Below, in pieces: positions 23,212 to 31,350 of a stretch of DNA of 64,000 nucleotides. The notes beneath the pieces are model-generated. The model was given only the letters and a program-made list of their open reading frames with translations, was not told the DNA's origin and did not search any database. The translations under genes and the position numbers were made by a program. Positions within the stretch are counted from its first letter, which is position 1, and the number at the start of each line of letters is the position of its first letter. Source of the stretch: an uncultured Nitrospira sp. (GTDB lineage: Bacteria; Nitrospirota; Nitrospiria; Nitrospirales; Nitrospiraceae); contig CABVRX010000015.1 of NCBI GenBank assembly GCA_902500825.1, positions 1-64,000 of the forward strand, read 5' to 3'.

Positions 23212-25452
23212 CTATCGGGCTACTGAAGGATCGCGCAGATAGTGCGCCGGCTCCATGGTCTCGGCTGACCAAACGAGGATTTTTCGGTCGAGGGTGGCAA
23301 CGATCAAATAGTTGCCGTCGCTTGTCCAATGAAGATGGTACGGAGTTTTGACGTGGAACGTCTTTCGTTTCGCTTGTGCCGAAAGATCCCAAACGGAAAT
23401 ATGTTCTCCGACTCTGGTGGCAGCCCATCGATGCGATGGGTCGACGGCCATGGTTGTCCCTAACGCCACGGCCGGCCCATGATCGATTTCTGTATCCCGT
23501 TGAGTAAAAGTATCCAAGTTCGCCAACACTGTATTGTTCTTGGTGTCCCAGACGGCGAGGGTAACGGCGTTCGGAACACCGGCGCGAGTGGTCGTCCAGA
23601 CAAATGGACGTTTCCAGCCAAGACCGGACCAGGCGTCCGGGAGACCGGCCGGCTTCACAACCTCGCGCCAGGTTGTGATGTCCCAGACGGCAGAGCCGGA
23701 TTGCGAGGTCGTCAAAAGAAACGAACTTCCATCTAGGAAACTCAGACTGTCTACGACCTCTCTTCGTACTGCTCGCTTTTTTATACAGCCTTTCTCGTCG
23801 CAGCCCGGATAACGGCTGGTATGCCCAAGCTCTTTCACGACCGTCCGGGTGACGAGATCCACGACCGAAGCTTTTTGTCGCTCCCCTGCAACGACCAAAA
23901 ATCGATTGCCGGGAATGAATTGCAACGCGTTGATCCGACCTTGCCTATTTGAATAGGGTGAGAACTCACGCCAAGTCTGGGTTTCCCACAAACGTACGTC
24001 TCCTTCCATGGTCCCGGCCGTCAAGATTGCGCCGTCGGCGCTGAACGCAAGCGCATGTGCCGGAGCAGACAGTACCAGTTGACGCAAGAGAGTCCCCTGC
24101 CCCGGATCCCATATTTTCAGCAGCCCATCGTCGCCGCTCGTGACGAGCAGATTCGCACTGGGAGACGTCGCCACTGCGCGCAAAGCCCGTGCATGGACGA
24201 AAGCCGGCGCAACCGGGGGTGAAGATGTCATCGTAATAAATGTCGGTAGAGTCGCTCGTTTGGCCAATACCTTGGCCTGAGATTGGCCGGGGTCCAACAC
24301 CAATTCTGGGGAACGTGAGGGAACATCCCAGACCGATAGCTTCCCATCCACATCAGGGTTGCGGCCTCCTTGCATCCCAACCACGATCTTCGAACCGGTC
24401 GGCGACCATTTGAGTAACGACACGCGGGGGCCCATATTGCGGCAATCCTCTCCGCACAGGTCCGGCAGCATCGCACCAGTTTGTAGATCCCAGATCTGTA
24501 ACGTATGGAGATGCTCCGGTTGCCCGACCAAGAGATCTGCATCGGCAGCAATGTCGACAGCACGAAGCTGTGTCGGTGAGCGCATCCCGCGCCCTGGAGC
24601 TGCATAGGTGAACTCGGTCAAGGTTACCAGCTCGCCCGTATCGGTATTGAAAAGCGCATAGCTCCATTCCCCGTTGGCTGCCACCAAGCGATGACCGTCC
24701 CGCGAGAAGACATCGGGAACCAGAGAGCCTTGTGCCCCTTCGGCACTCGTCACAGTGGCGCGCGCAGATATTGATGCTGTTCCCGTATCAATGAAGAGAA
24801 TCGTCTTGCCCACACTCACCGCCAAACGAGAACAGTCGGGGGCAAAGAGCAGATCACGTGGCTTTCCTCCCTCAACGGCGAGATCGCGGATGCTTGTGCC
24901 GGTGAGGTCGTGCAGATGAATGGTATGGCCTTGCGCAATCGCCAGCAGCTTCGTATCGGGAGAGGCAGCCACCGAAGAAACTTCCTTCTTCTGATCCAGC
25001 GCGATATGTTTGAGCGGTATCAACTTTTTCCCTAGCTGCCAGACCGAGACGGCGTCGTTCCCGTGACGGAGAATCATCCGGTCGGTCTCCTTCGAATAGG
25101 CAAGCAGGTTGTAGGGCTGCCGCGACTCCGATGGAATGGTGGCCACTGAGACTCCGTTCTTCCAATCGTAAATGGTAACGCTGTGCTCCACACACAGCAC
25201 CCACCCCTCTTGTTTCAGCAACGCGATCTGCTGGCAGTGCAGGCCTGGAATCTTCGCCACGCGCGTCTTCGTCTCAAGATCCCAGACAACCAGCTCCTCC
25301 GTCTGGACCAATAGGATCCGTCCATCCTCAGAAAAGGCAGTAGGAGTTTTGGAGAGGTACGCCGCCGCATCCTGAACCGTTGAGGTGGCAAGGAAAGGGA
25401 CAGCCGCAAGTAGGGTCCATGCAATCCTTTTATACTGTTTCCAATGAATCAT
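23212..25452 (-). CDS. Exported WD40 repeat protein
   Basis: 746 residues from ATG 25452, chosen because a signal peptide begins there (RIAWTLLAAVPFLATSTVQDAAA). The protein is a series of beta-propeller blades, with units ending in VWDLETKT, VWQLGK, IWDLQTG, VWDVPSRS, IWDPGQG, LWETQTW, VWDITTW and VWDLSAQ: enough for two seven-bladed propellers. Export implies a periplasmic or outer-membrane scaffold role. It is 88 bases upstream of top6B on the same strand and 10 bases after the DUF4124 gene, which is its likely operon partner. No enzyme motif seen. Confidence 0.88.
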   Translation of the reverse strand: MIHWKQYKRIAWTLLAAVPFLATSTVQDAAAYLSKTPTAFSEDGRILLVQTEELVVWDLETKTRVAKIPGLHCQQIALLKQEGWVLCVEHSVTIYDWKNGVSVATIPSESRQPYNLLAYSKETDRMILRHGNDAVSVWQLGKKLIPLKHIALDQKKEVSSVAASPDTKLLAIAQGHTIHLHDLTGTSIRDLAVEGGKPRDLLFAPDCSRLAVSVGKTILFIDTGTASISARATVTSAEGAQGSLVPDVFSRDGHRLVAANGEWSYALFNTDTGELVTLTEFTYAAPGRGMRSPTQLRAVDIAADADLLVGQPEHLHTLQIWDLQTGAMLPDLCGEDCRNMGPRVSLLKWSPTGSKIVVGMQGGRNPDVDGKLSVWDVPSRSPELVLDPGQSQAKVLAKRATLPTFITMTSSPPVAPAFVHARALRAVATSPSANLLVTSGDDGLLKIWDPGQGTLLRQLVLSAPAHALAFSADGAILTAGTMEGDVRLWETQTWREFSPYSNRQGRINALQFIPGNRFLVVAGERQKASVVDLVTRTVVKELGHTSRYPGCDEKGCIKKRAVRREVVDSLSFLDGSSFLLTTSQSGSAVWDITTWREVVKPAGLPDAWSGLGWKRPFVWTTTRAGVPNAVTLAVWDTKNNTVLANLDTFTQRDTEIDHGPAVALGTTMAVDPSHRWAATRVGEHISVWDLSAQAKRKTFHVKTPYHLHWTSDGNYLIVATLDRKILVWSAETMEPAHYLRDPSVAR

Positions 25453-25462
25453 GGTCTTGGCT

Positions 25463-26017
25463 TCATTCACCAGATCGATGGCGTGAACGAGATACAGCAG
25501 TCGTCTGCTCCTTGGTTCTCTGTGCAGAGGGTGAAGCAGAAACGTCTTCAGACTTCGGCGCAGTTTCCGGTCTACCCAGAATCGCCGGCAAAACATCGAC
25601 GAAGTGATCAAGCCCCTGCTTATCTTTCCACTGCAGAACGGGAGCCTTGGCATTCACTTGGTTACCGTCGAAGACTTGCCACAAACTCGTCAACGTGGCC
25701 TGGCTCGGACTCAAACCTTCCAGGGGCCGTTGAGTAAAGACTTCCTCGCTTGTGGAAGAAGGGCCGATGGGACCAGGTACAGGATGAATCTCAGCTTGGG
25801 GTCGCCCGGGCAAGGTCGGCTGACCTGCGGCCTTCTTCGGCGAGGCGGGTTGAGGAACCGGCGCCACAGTCGTCGCCGCCTTCTTTTTCATCCCGGAAGG
25901 CGGCGTATCGGTTATATGGAGATTTCCTTGACCATCAGTCCATTTATAGAGTTCAGCGGACCCGATAACCGGCCAGCACAAGAGACCGCTCATGAGGCTC
26001 AACATGAAGACTTTCAT
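25463..26017 (-). CDS. Secreted DUF4124 domain protein
   Basis: 184 residues from ATG 26017. A signal peptide (MKVFMLSLMSGLLCWPVIGSAE) is followed at once by LYKWTDGQGNLHITDTPPSG, the DUF4124 motif that occurs just after the signal sequence in many periplasmic proteins of Proteobacteria and Nitrospirota. A proline/alanine-rich linker (VAPVPQPASPKKAAGQP) leads to a second similar strand pattern, LQWKDKQGLDHFVDVLP, near residue 140, which looks like a second degenerate DUF4124-type hairpin. Function unknown. Co-transcribed with the WD40 gene from an extended -10 promoter near 26065. Confidence 0.85.
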   Translation of the reverse strand: MKVFMLSLMSGLLCWPVIGSAELYKWTDGQGNLHITDTPPSGMKKKAATTVAPVPQPASPKKAAGQPTLPGRPQAEIHPVPGPIGPSSTSEEVFTQRPLEGLSPSQATLTSLWQVFDGNQVNAKAPVLQWKDKQGLDHFVDVLPAILGRPETAPKSEDVSASPSAQRTKEQTTAVSRSRHRSGE

Positions 26018-26493
26018 GTTATCCGATTCCCTCAGTACCAAAATGATGCTGTTATTGCCCAAAGTATAGCAGGCAGTCCCGTTTATGCCCGGACATACCC
26101 GGGCATCCGCACATGCCGGCACTGGGTCGGAACCGGAAAAGAAGTCCGGAACTTGGAGTGGGAGTTGGATTGGACGTTAGGGTGGGAGGAGCACGCACCT
26201 AACCGAGGACGATTAGGTACGGCGGAGATCTTGGGAGAACTTTAGGCTTCCCAGTACAAGCTGGTCCTGCACACCGTCCCCACACTCGACCCCCTTATGA
26301 ACCATATTCCCTCGGGGCGTTAACTCCCCCCACAAGGGTACGATAGGCTTCACACCGAGGTGAGTCAAGTGGTAGAGCGAATTCGTCTCGTCGGCACTCA
26401 CCATCTGGCGATTGCCTTTAGCGGATGATATGTTGTCGGCGAGCTTGTCAACGAGTGAGGCTTCGTTATGCCCACTCTGGAGCAAGATGGACA
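26018..26493. other. Divergent intergenic region with hairpin and -10 site
   Basis: 476 bases between the DUF4124 and PPOX genes. On the minus strand TGCTATACT (26071-26063) is an extended -10 box about 46 bases before the DUF4124 start. An 8-bp inverted repeat, ATGCCCGG (26085-26092) / CCGGGCAT (26099-26106), lies just upstream of it and could be an operator. From 26110 to 26493 I find no convincing gene; reading frames there lack ribosome sites. Confidence 0.45.
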
Positions 26494-27012
26494 ATGGCAG
26501 TAACATTGACAAGTCAGGAGATACAGGGCGCGTGGTCGGCACTGGTGAAGGGTGTTCGCACAGCTGTGCTGCTCACGATGCGAAACGGACGGCCGTTTGG
26601 ATCACACGTGCCCTATGTGTTTGGAGAAGATTGGTCACGAGCGTATCTGCACCTCAGCCAACTGGCGCTCCATACGCAGCATCTGCTGGCTGATCCCCAC
26701 GTGTCGCTGTTTATCGCCGAACCGGACGGACCAGAGAAAAACCCTCTCGCGCTAAGAAGAATAAATCTTATGGGTCAAGCGGCACCGTTGACACCCGATG
26801 CACCGTCCTATGACGCGATCAAGGAGCGATACCTGTCGCGGTTTCCTCAAGCCGAGATGATGTTTGGCTTTGGTGATTTTGCCCTCTGGGAATTGCGGCT
26901 TGAAGACGCCCACTTTGTACTGGGCTTCGGTCAAGCCTTCGTCTCCACCGCAGTCACCCCAGCCAGATGGGTGCATCAAAAAGTGGAACGACTATCTGCG
27001 AGGAAAGACTGA
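26494..27012 (+). CDS. Pyridoxamine 5'-phosphate oxidase-like (PPOX) protein
   Basis: 172 residues from ATG 26494. A split-barrel flavin or haem-binding fold: residues 12-60 (LVKGVRTAVLLTMRNGRPFGSHVPYVFGEDWSRAYLHLSQLALHTQHLLADPHVSLFI) match the N-terminal strand order of HugZ/PPOX-like proteins, and NLMGQAAPLT plus the acidic stretch with RYLSRFPQA complete the barrel. FGDFALWELRLEDAHFVLGFGQA is the dimer strand region. Members bind FMN, F420 or haem. The ligand here is not decidable, but similarity to HugZ-type proteins without the C-terminal His tail is plausible. Confidence 0.82.
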   Translation: MAVTLTSQEIQGAWSALVKGVRTAVLLTMRNGRPFGSHVPYVFGEDWSRAYLHLSQLALHTQHLLADPHVSLFIAEPDGPEKNPLALRRINLMGQAAPLTPDAPSYDAIKERYLSRFPQAEMMFGFGDFALWELRLEDAHFVLGFGQAFVSTAVTPARWVHQKVERLSARKD

Positions 27013-27121
27013 TCGTCGGAAGAGCAGCGTTCGCTAGTACACACAGCTCAATCTACTGTAAACAACCTACAAAAACCTCAGCAGATATATAACGCGCTGC
27101 CTGCTTCAGGAAGAGAAAGCA

Positions 27122-27511
27122 ATGATTTGTTTGCCCGCTCTATCCCATCGGTTGACACAAGTTGTCAGAATCATGACGTGTGTGTCGGCTGTCTGGCTCT
27201 TCGCATCCTGTGACACGATGAACCGGAATGCGACAGCGACACATGCCCTAGAACCCTCTATGAGATCTCCGGCACCGCGATTCGTCCCGCGTGAAGCGTT
27301 GGTCAAGTTCAAGGACGGGGTTTCCCCAGAGCGGATTGCGTCCATCCTGAGGAATAACCGGGTCGACGTGATCGCTGAAATCAAACGGGGCCGCCTCTAT
27401 CACGTCAGAATTTTGGACGATCGGTCGGTGGAATCCGCGATCACCCAACTCACTTCATATCAGGAGATCGAGTATGCAGAACCCAATTATCGGTACGAAA
27501 CGCAGAAGTAG
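27122..27511 (+). CDS. Free-standing subtilase propeptide-like lipoprotein
   Basis: 129 residues. The N-terminus holds a signal sequence ending WLFASC-D, a lipobox-like site with Asp at +2. The body, FVPREALVKFKDGVSPERIASILRNN through SYQEIEYAEPNYRYE, matches the fervidolysin-type prodomain found at the front of secreted S8 proteases. The S8 protease next door carries its own copy of this domain (YVPGEVLVKFRDETSS through VEYAEPNYLY). A separate lipid-anchored copy could act as an inhibitor or folding helper for the protease in the envelope. That role is inference. The protease gene begins within 5 bases of this stop codon. Confidence 0.82.
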   Translation: MICLPALSHRLTQVVRIMTCVSAVWLFASCDTMNRNATATHALEPSMRSPAPRFVPREALVKFKDGVSPERIASILRNNRVDVIAEIKRGRLYHVRILDDRSVESAITQLTSYQEIEYAEPNYRYETQK

Positions 27512-27515
27512 CGTG

Positions 27516-29831
27516 ATGAGAATTGTGCTCTGTTCGGGCGAGACCATCCTGGGGGTAGCAACCGTCGTGATCACATTGTCGGGACTCATGCAGGGAGATC
27601 GCTTGGTTCATGCGGAGCAGAAACAGGCATCTGGTGGAATAACCGCGTTATCACGGGACACGCGCTATTCGGCGCAGTATGTCCCAGGAGAGGTGCTCGT
27701 CAAGTTCAGGGATGAGACGTCTTCATCAGGAATCATGTCTCTGAATGTCGATATGGGTGCCAAAGAACTCAGAGCGCTATCGGTGAATGCCAGGGTGATT
27801 CACCAGTACAAATTGGAAAGTGCCATGTCGGTCGACGAAGCGGTCTTGAAGTACCGAAGCAATCCCGCCGTTGAGTATGCCGAACCGAACTATCTCTACT
27901 GGCTTAAAACCATTCCCAGCGATGCGCAGTTCGGCACGTTATGGGGCCTCCATAACGTCGGGCAAGCGGTAAATGGAACAGCAGGAAGGGCAGATGCCGA
28001 CATCGATGCGCCGGAAGCCTGGGATATCAGTACGGGAAGCCCAAACGTGATTGTCGCGGCCATTGACACAGGCATTGCCTACGACCATCCGGATCTCGCA
28101 CCCAATATCTGGACGAATCCGGGAGAAATCCCTGGAAACGGAGTCGATGACGATGGAAATGGACTGATAGACGATGTGCATGGATGGGATTTTCACATGA
28201 ACGACAGTGAGCCCATGGACCCTGTCGATCTCAATCCTGGTGGTAATCCGGGGCATGGCACTCATGTCGCGGGAACCATCGCTGGAGCTGGGAACAATGG
28301 AACTGGGATCACAGGAGTGATGTGGACCGCGAGACTGATGGCTCTGAAAGCCGGAGGGGCGAATCGATCCTTATCCACCACCGCCATTGTCAGCGCGATC
28401 CACTATGCCGTCGACAAGGGCGCACGGGTGATCAATGCGAGCTTTGCCGCACCTGACTGTAGCCGGGCTCTCTATGATGCGGTGAGTGCCGCGAATGCGG
28501 CAGGCGTACTTTTTGTTGCAGCAGCAGGAAACGAAGGATCGGATAACGACAACGTCCCGAGCTTCCCCGCAAATTTCAGCGCTCCTTCAGTGTGTAGCGG
28601 GCAACAGAAGGCCGCGCTGTCGAACGTGATCGCCGTGGCCGCCACGGACCAGAATGACGAACTGGCTATTTTCAGTCCCACTGCGGCGTCCAATTTCGGG
28701 CCTACTACCGTCCAGGTGGCCGCACCGGGAGTCAGCATCAACAGCACGAGGCCTACGTCGAACGTGAGGACTGTGCTCCTCCATAATTTTGATTCCAACC
28801 CATCCGGCCTCGGGTATGTCTTTGGAGGAAGCAATTCTACCTGGGGGTTTACCAATTCCGCATCATTCAGCCGACCGAACAGTCTGTCCGACAGTCCGAA
28901 CGGAAACTATCAGGACAACACCGATTCTTTCGCGATGGGACCAGTGTTCACTACCGAGGGACAGCGGGGGTGCCGGCTCGACGGCCGCGTTCGCCTGCAA
29001 ACCGAGCAAAGTATAGATGGAGTTCTTGTAGAAACATCAAGAAACAGCGGGACCAGTTGGCAACCCATGCGTGGGATGACAGAAAGTAGCAATGCCGAAT
29101 TTGTTCCTTTCACCTGGGGAGACGTCGCAGATGGTGTGGCTGGTTCACGATTTCGCTTTCGATTCATATCGGATGAGAGCGTGGCCTTCGACGGTGTGTA
29201 TTTAGACGATATCCGCGTCGCCTGTGTTGCAGGTCCTCCGTCGGGAACGACGGACTACCAGTTTCTTCAGGGTACGTCGATGGCTACTCCGCATGTGGCG
29301 GGACTGGCCGGCTTGTTGCTCTCGGTTAACCCCACTCTCACCGTGTCCCAACTTAGAAACGCAATCCTCAGCACTGTGGACCGAAAGGCTTCCTTGAGAG
29401 GAAAAGTGTCGACCGGTGGGCGCATCAATGCTCGGGCCGCGTTGGCTAGCGTCGTGACAAATTTCACCGTCACCGTCAATAAGGCCGGTGCCGGCACCGG
29501 CACCGTTACGTCCGATTCATCCGGGATTGACTGCGGCGCGACATGCAATGGACGATTTCCTGAAGGTCGCACTGTCAACCTCTCCGCAGCACCTGATCCT
29601 GGGTCTACCTTCGCAGGGTGGAGTGGAGATTGTAGTGGACCTGATCCCTGCTCGCTCACTCAAAATGCGACTGTCACCGCGACCTTCAATATCGCGCCAC
29701 CCCTACCAGCTTCCAGCGATACCGCTGGAGGAGGCTGCGCTCTCGCCCCTGGTACAACTGGAGACATGTTGCTACCCGCCATGCTAATCATATCTCTAGT
29801 TCTCTTGTTGTGGAGAGTAAGACGCCGATGA
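27516..29831 (+). CDS. S8 subtilisin-like protease with C-terminal sorting signal
   Basis: 771 residues from ATG 27516 (GTG 27513 is possible). Order: signal segment, fervidolysin-type propeptide (about 55-128), then an S8 catalytic domain with Asp184 (AAIDTG), His247 (GHGTHVAGT), the AAGNEG oxyanion loop and Ser588 (GTSMATPHVAG). Between the oxyanion loop and the serine is an insertion of roughly 150 residues (LLHNFDSNP to DDIRVAC), a beta-sandwich-like module. After the catalytic domain comes a repeat with GTGTVTS and FAGWSGDCSG, like bacterial InlB_B-type repeats. The end, GGGCALAP then a hydrophobic span and WRVRRR, is a Cys-containing C-terminal sorting signal. The next gene is the matching type of intramembrane protease. 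Confidence 0.93.
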   Translation: MRIVLCSGETILGVATVVITLSGLMQGDRLVHAEQKQASGGITALSRDTRYSAQYVPGEVLVKFRDETSSSGIMSLNVDMGAKELRALSVNARVIHQYKLESAMSVDEAVLKYRSNPAVEYAEPNYLYWLKTIPSDAQFGTLWGLHNVGQAVNGTAGRADADIDAPEAWDISTGSPNVIVAAIDTGIAYDHPDLAPNIWTNPGEIPGNGVDDDGNGLIDDVHGWDFHMNDSEPMDPVDLNPGGNPGHGTHVAGTIAGAGNNGTGITGVMWTARLMALKAGGANRSLSTTAIVSAIHYAVDKGARVINASFAAPDCSRALYDAVSAANAAGVLFVAAAGNEGSDNDNVPSFPANFSAPSVCSGQQKAALSNVIAVAATDQNDELAIFSPTAASNFGPTTVQVAAPGVSINSTRPTSNVRTVLLHNFDSNPSGLGYVFGGSNSTWGFTNSASFSRPNSLSDSPNGNYQDNTDSFAMGPVFTTEGQRGCRLDGRVRLQTEQSIDGVLVETSRNSGTSWQPMRGMTESSNAEFVPFTWGDVADGVAGSRFRFRFISDESVAFDGVYLDDIRVACVAGPPSGTTDYQFLQGTSMATPHVAGLAGLLLSVNPTLTVSQLRNAILSTVDRKASLRGKVSTGGRINARAALASVVTNFTVTVNKAGAGTGTVTSDSSGIDCGATCNGRFPEGRTVNLSAAPDPGSTFAGWSGDCSGPDPCSLTQNATVTATFNIAPPLPASSDTAGGGCALAPGTTGDMLLPAMLIISLVLLLWRVRRR

Positions 29832-30427
29832 GACTAGGTTTTGGAACGCGAGGAATGTCGTCACAGCAGAACCTGGGCCCCGACCAGGCGGTAGGGGTAC
29901 AAAACTTCTCCTCTGGTGAATTTTCTAGATCAAGAGACTCGGCGCAAATAACGGCATTACTGGGCCTTCACTACCATCATCCTTTTCATAGGGATTTTGT
30001 ATTTCTCTTCTTGTTAGCCCTTGGCCCGATGGTATGGCTTTTCATGATGGAGTTCTTTGGGTTTCAACCACTGCCTCGGCATGCCATATGGTCACCGGCT
30101 TTTCTCTTCATCGCCCTATGGCAGCCTGTATTCGAAGAATTGCTGTTCCGCGGCATCATCCAGGGGCAGTTGCTGCAAACCATGTATGGAGGGAAGACAT
30201 GGTTTGGCCTATCTGTCTCCAACCTCCTGACCTCTCTCTTGTTCGCATGTGCCCATCTCGCCAGCCATTCCATTTCATGGTCCTTGCTCGTGTTCGTTCC
30301 TTCCCTCTGTTTCGGCTTCGTACGAGAGCGCTTTGGATCTGTGTACCCCTCCATCGCTCTGCATGTCTTCTATAATACCGGTTACTTTCTTCTCATCGAT
30401 GGTGTCACTCTTCTAAACTCCCGTTAA
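29828..30427 (+). CDS. CPBP-family intramembrane glutamic protease, probable sorting enzyme
   Basis: 199 residues from ATG 29828, which overlaps the S8 stop codon as ATGA, so the two are translationally coupled. Multi-spanning membrane protein with the CPBP/Abi motifs: FEELLFRG (EExxxR), FACAHL (His) and HVFYNT (HxxxN), together the active site of Rce1-like glutamic proteases. Small CPBP proteases encoded next to a single protein with a GGGCA-hydrophobic-RRR tail are the pattern described for JDVT-CTERM/MrtJ systems. The likely role is cleavage of the adjacent S8 protease at its C-terminal signal. Family assignment to MrtJ is by eye and needs a profile search. Confidence 0.85.
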   Translation: MRLGFGTRGMSSQQNLGPDQAVGVQNFSSGEFSRSRDSAQITALLGLHYHHPFHRDFVFLFLLALGPMVWLFMMEFFGFQPLPRHAIWSPAFLFIALWQPVFEELLFRGIIQGQLLQTMYGGKTWFGLSVSNLLTSLLFACAHLASHSISWSLLVFVPSLCFGFVRERFGSVYPSIALHVFYNTGYFLLIDGVTLLNSR

Positions 30428-30641
30428 GATGCTTCCCCCATACCCGTTGCTTGAGCTGAATCGTTCAACCTATGTAACGGCTGCGCAACTTCGTGCTTGC
30501 TGTGCGAAGGGTGTCAATGCCGAGCCTATCGATTTTCAGATAACCGCATCCTGTTGTCAGTACGGTTTCCCACTTCCGAGTGCTGATCAGGACTTCGCGC
30601 ACATTGCCAAACATTGCGATCTCGTTCCCGTCTCGGCTTAG
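30417..30641 (+). pseudogene. C-terminal fragment of a VapC-type PIN domain protein
   Basis: An open stretch with ATG 30429 reads LELNRSTYVTAAQLRACCAKGVNAEPIDFQITASCCQYGFPLPSADQDFAHIAKH, which follows the second half of VapC toxins (DRxTYxxAAELRxxLRxxGxTxxxxDxLIAATAxxxGLPLLTxDxDFxxIA). A stop codon at 30414 and the upstream gene leave no room for the N-terminal acidic residues of the active site, so the remaining 70 residues cannot be an active nuclease. No vapB lies nearby. Confidence 0.75.
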
Positions 30642-30693
30642 TGCTTGAACCTCTGGTTGAGGTAGTTCAACTCTCAGGCTGGTAGTAAAAGCG

Positions 30694-30909
30694 CTACTCG
30701 TTCTTTGATCGACAGAGCAGGCCGAAGGTGCTACCGAGGGCGAGGCCGCTGAGGAAGGTCAGGCCGAGGATCACGCCAAGAAGCGAGGTCGGTGGTCCCG
30801 CTTGGCGCCTGACATATTGGCGGGCAGGGGAACCGACGGTGGCTTCGCCGCCGATCCAGGTACGCGGGTCGTCAGTCGGGGTCTCAATTGGATGACTCAC
30901 GGGTTTCAT
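30694..30909 (-). CDS. Small single-span membrane protein
   Basis: 71 residues from ATG 30909. A hydrophilic N-terminal half is followed by one membrane span (LLGVILGLTFLSGLALGSTFGLLC) and a short charged tail. No family recognised. Its start codon overlaps the stop of the PilZ gene (ATGA), which is good evidence that it is translated and works in the same unit. Confidence 0.65.
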   Translation of the reverse strand: MKPVSHPIETPTDDPRTWIGGEATVGSPARQYVRRQAGPPTSLLGVILGLTFLSGLALGSTFGLLCRSKNE

Positions 30910-31235
30910 ACGTCTCTCCCTTCATCAAGCGCGATGCATTCATCGATCAGCCGCTCCAATTCATCCATCTCTTGCTGTCGCACGTCCACAAACCGAACTC
31001 CGAATGTTCGATCGACGGTCCATTGTACCCGAGCTTGCTCAATCAGAATCGGGGTGTCGTCTCCTGGGACAATCAGCTTCACAGCGATCTGCTTTCCCGG
31101 TTGGACCTCAAGAGCGCTTTTGATCCTGGCGCCGCCAGGCGAGAGATCGAGAGCCTCCCCTTCTACTTCATGCGAATTTGCGCGAAGCCAGCTCCTGACT
31201 TGAGCTGGAACTCGGCGGTGCCGACGTCGCTCCAT
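30906..31235 (-). CDS. PilZ domain protein
   Basis: 109 residues from ATG 31235 (MERRRHRRVP). RRRHRRVPAQVRSWL provides the RxxxR cyclic-di-GMP binding motif, and LDLSPGGARIKS is the D/NxSxxG motif. VQWTVDRTFGVRFVDV is the closing strand of the barrel and a C-terminal acidic helix follows. This is a stand-alone cyclic-di-GMP receptor of the usual size. It is translationally coupled to a small membrane protein, which could be its output partner or anchor. Confidence 0.92.
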   Translation of the reverse strand: MERRRHRRVPAQVRSWLRANSHEVEGEALDLSPGGARIKSALEVQPGKQIAVKLIVPGDDTPILIEQARVQWTVDRTFGVRFVDVRQQEMDELERLIDECIALDEGRDV

Positions 31236-31350
31236 ACAAGGTAGAATACCTCTTTCACCGTGGAAAAGCACCTAGCCCGGCCTCCCAAGTCGCTGATTGT
31301 TCGGGCATTCTCTTGCAAGTCATCGAATCTTTTCGATAAGGTACGGCACG

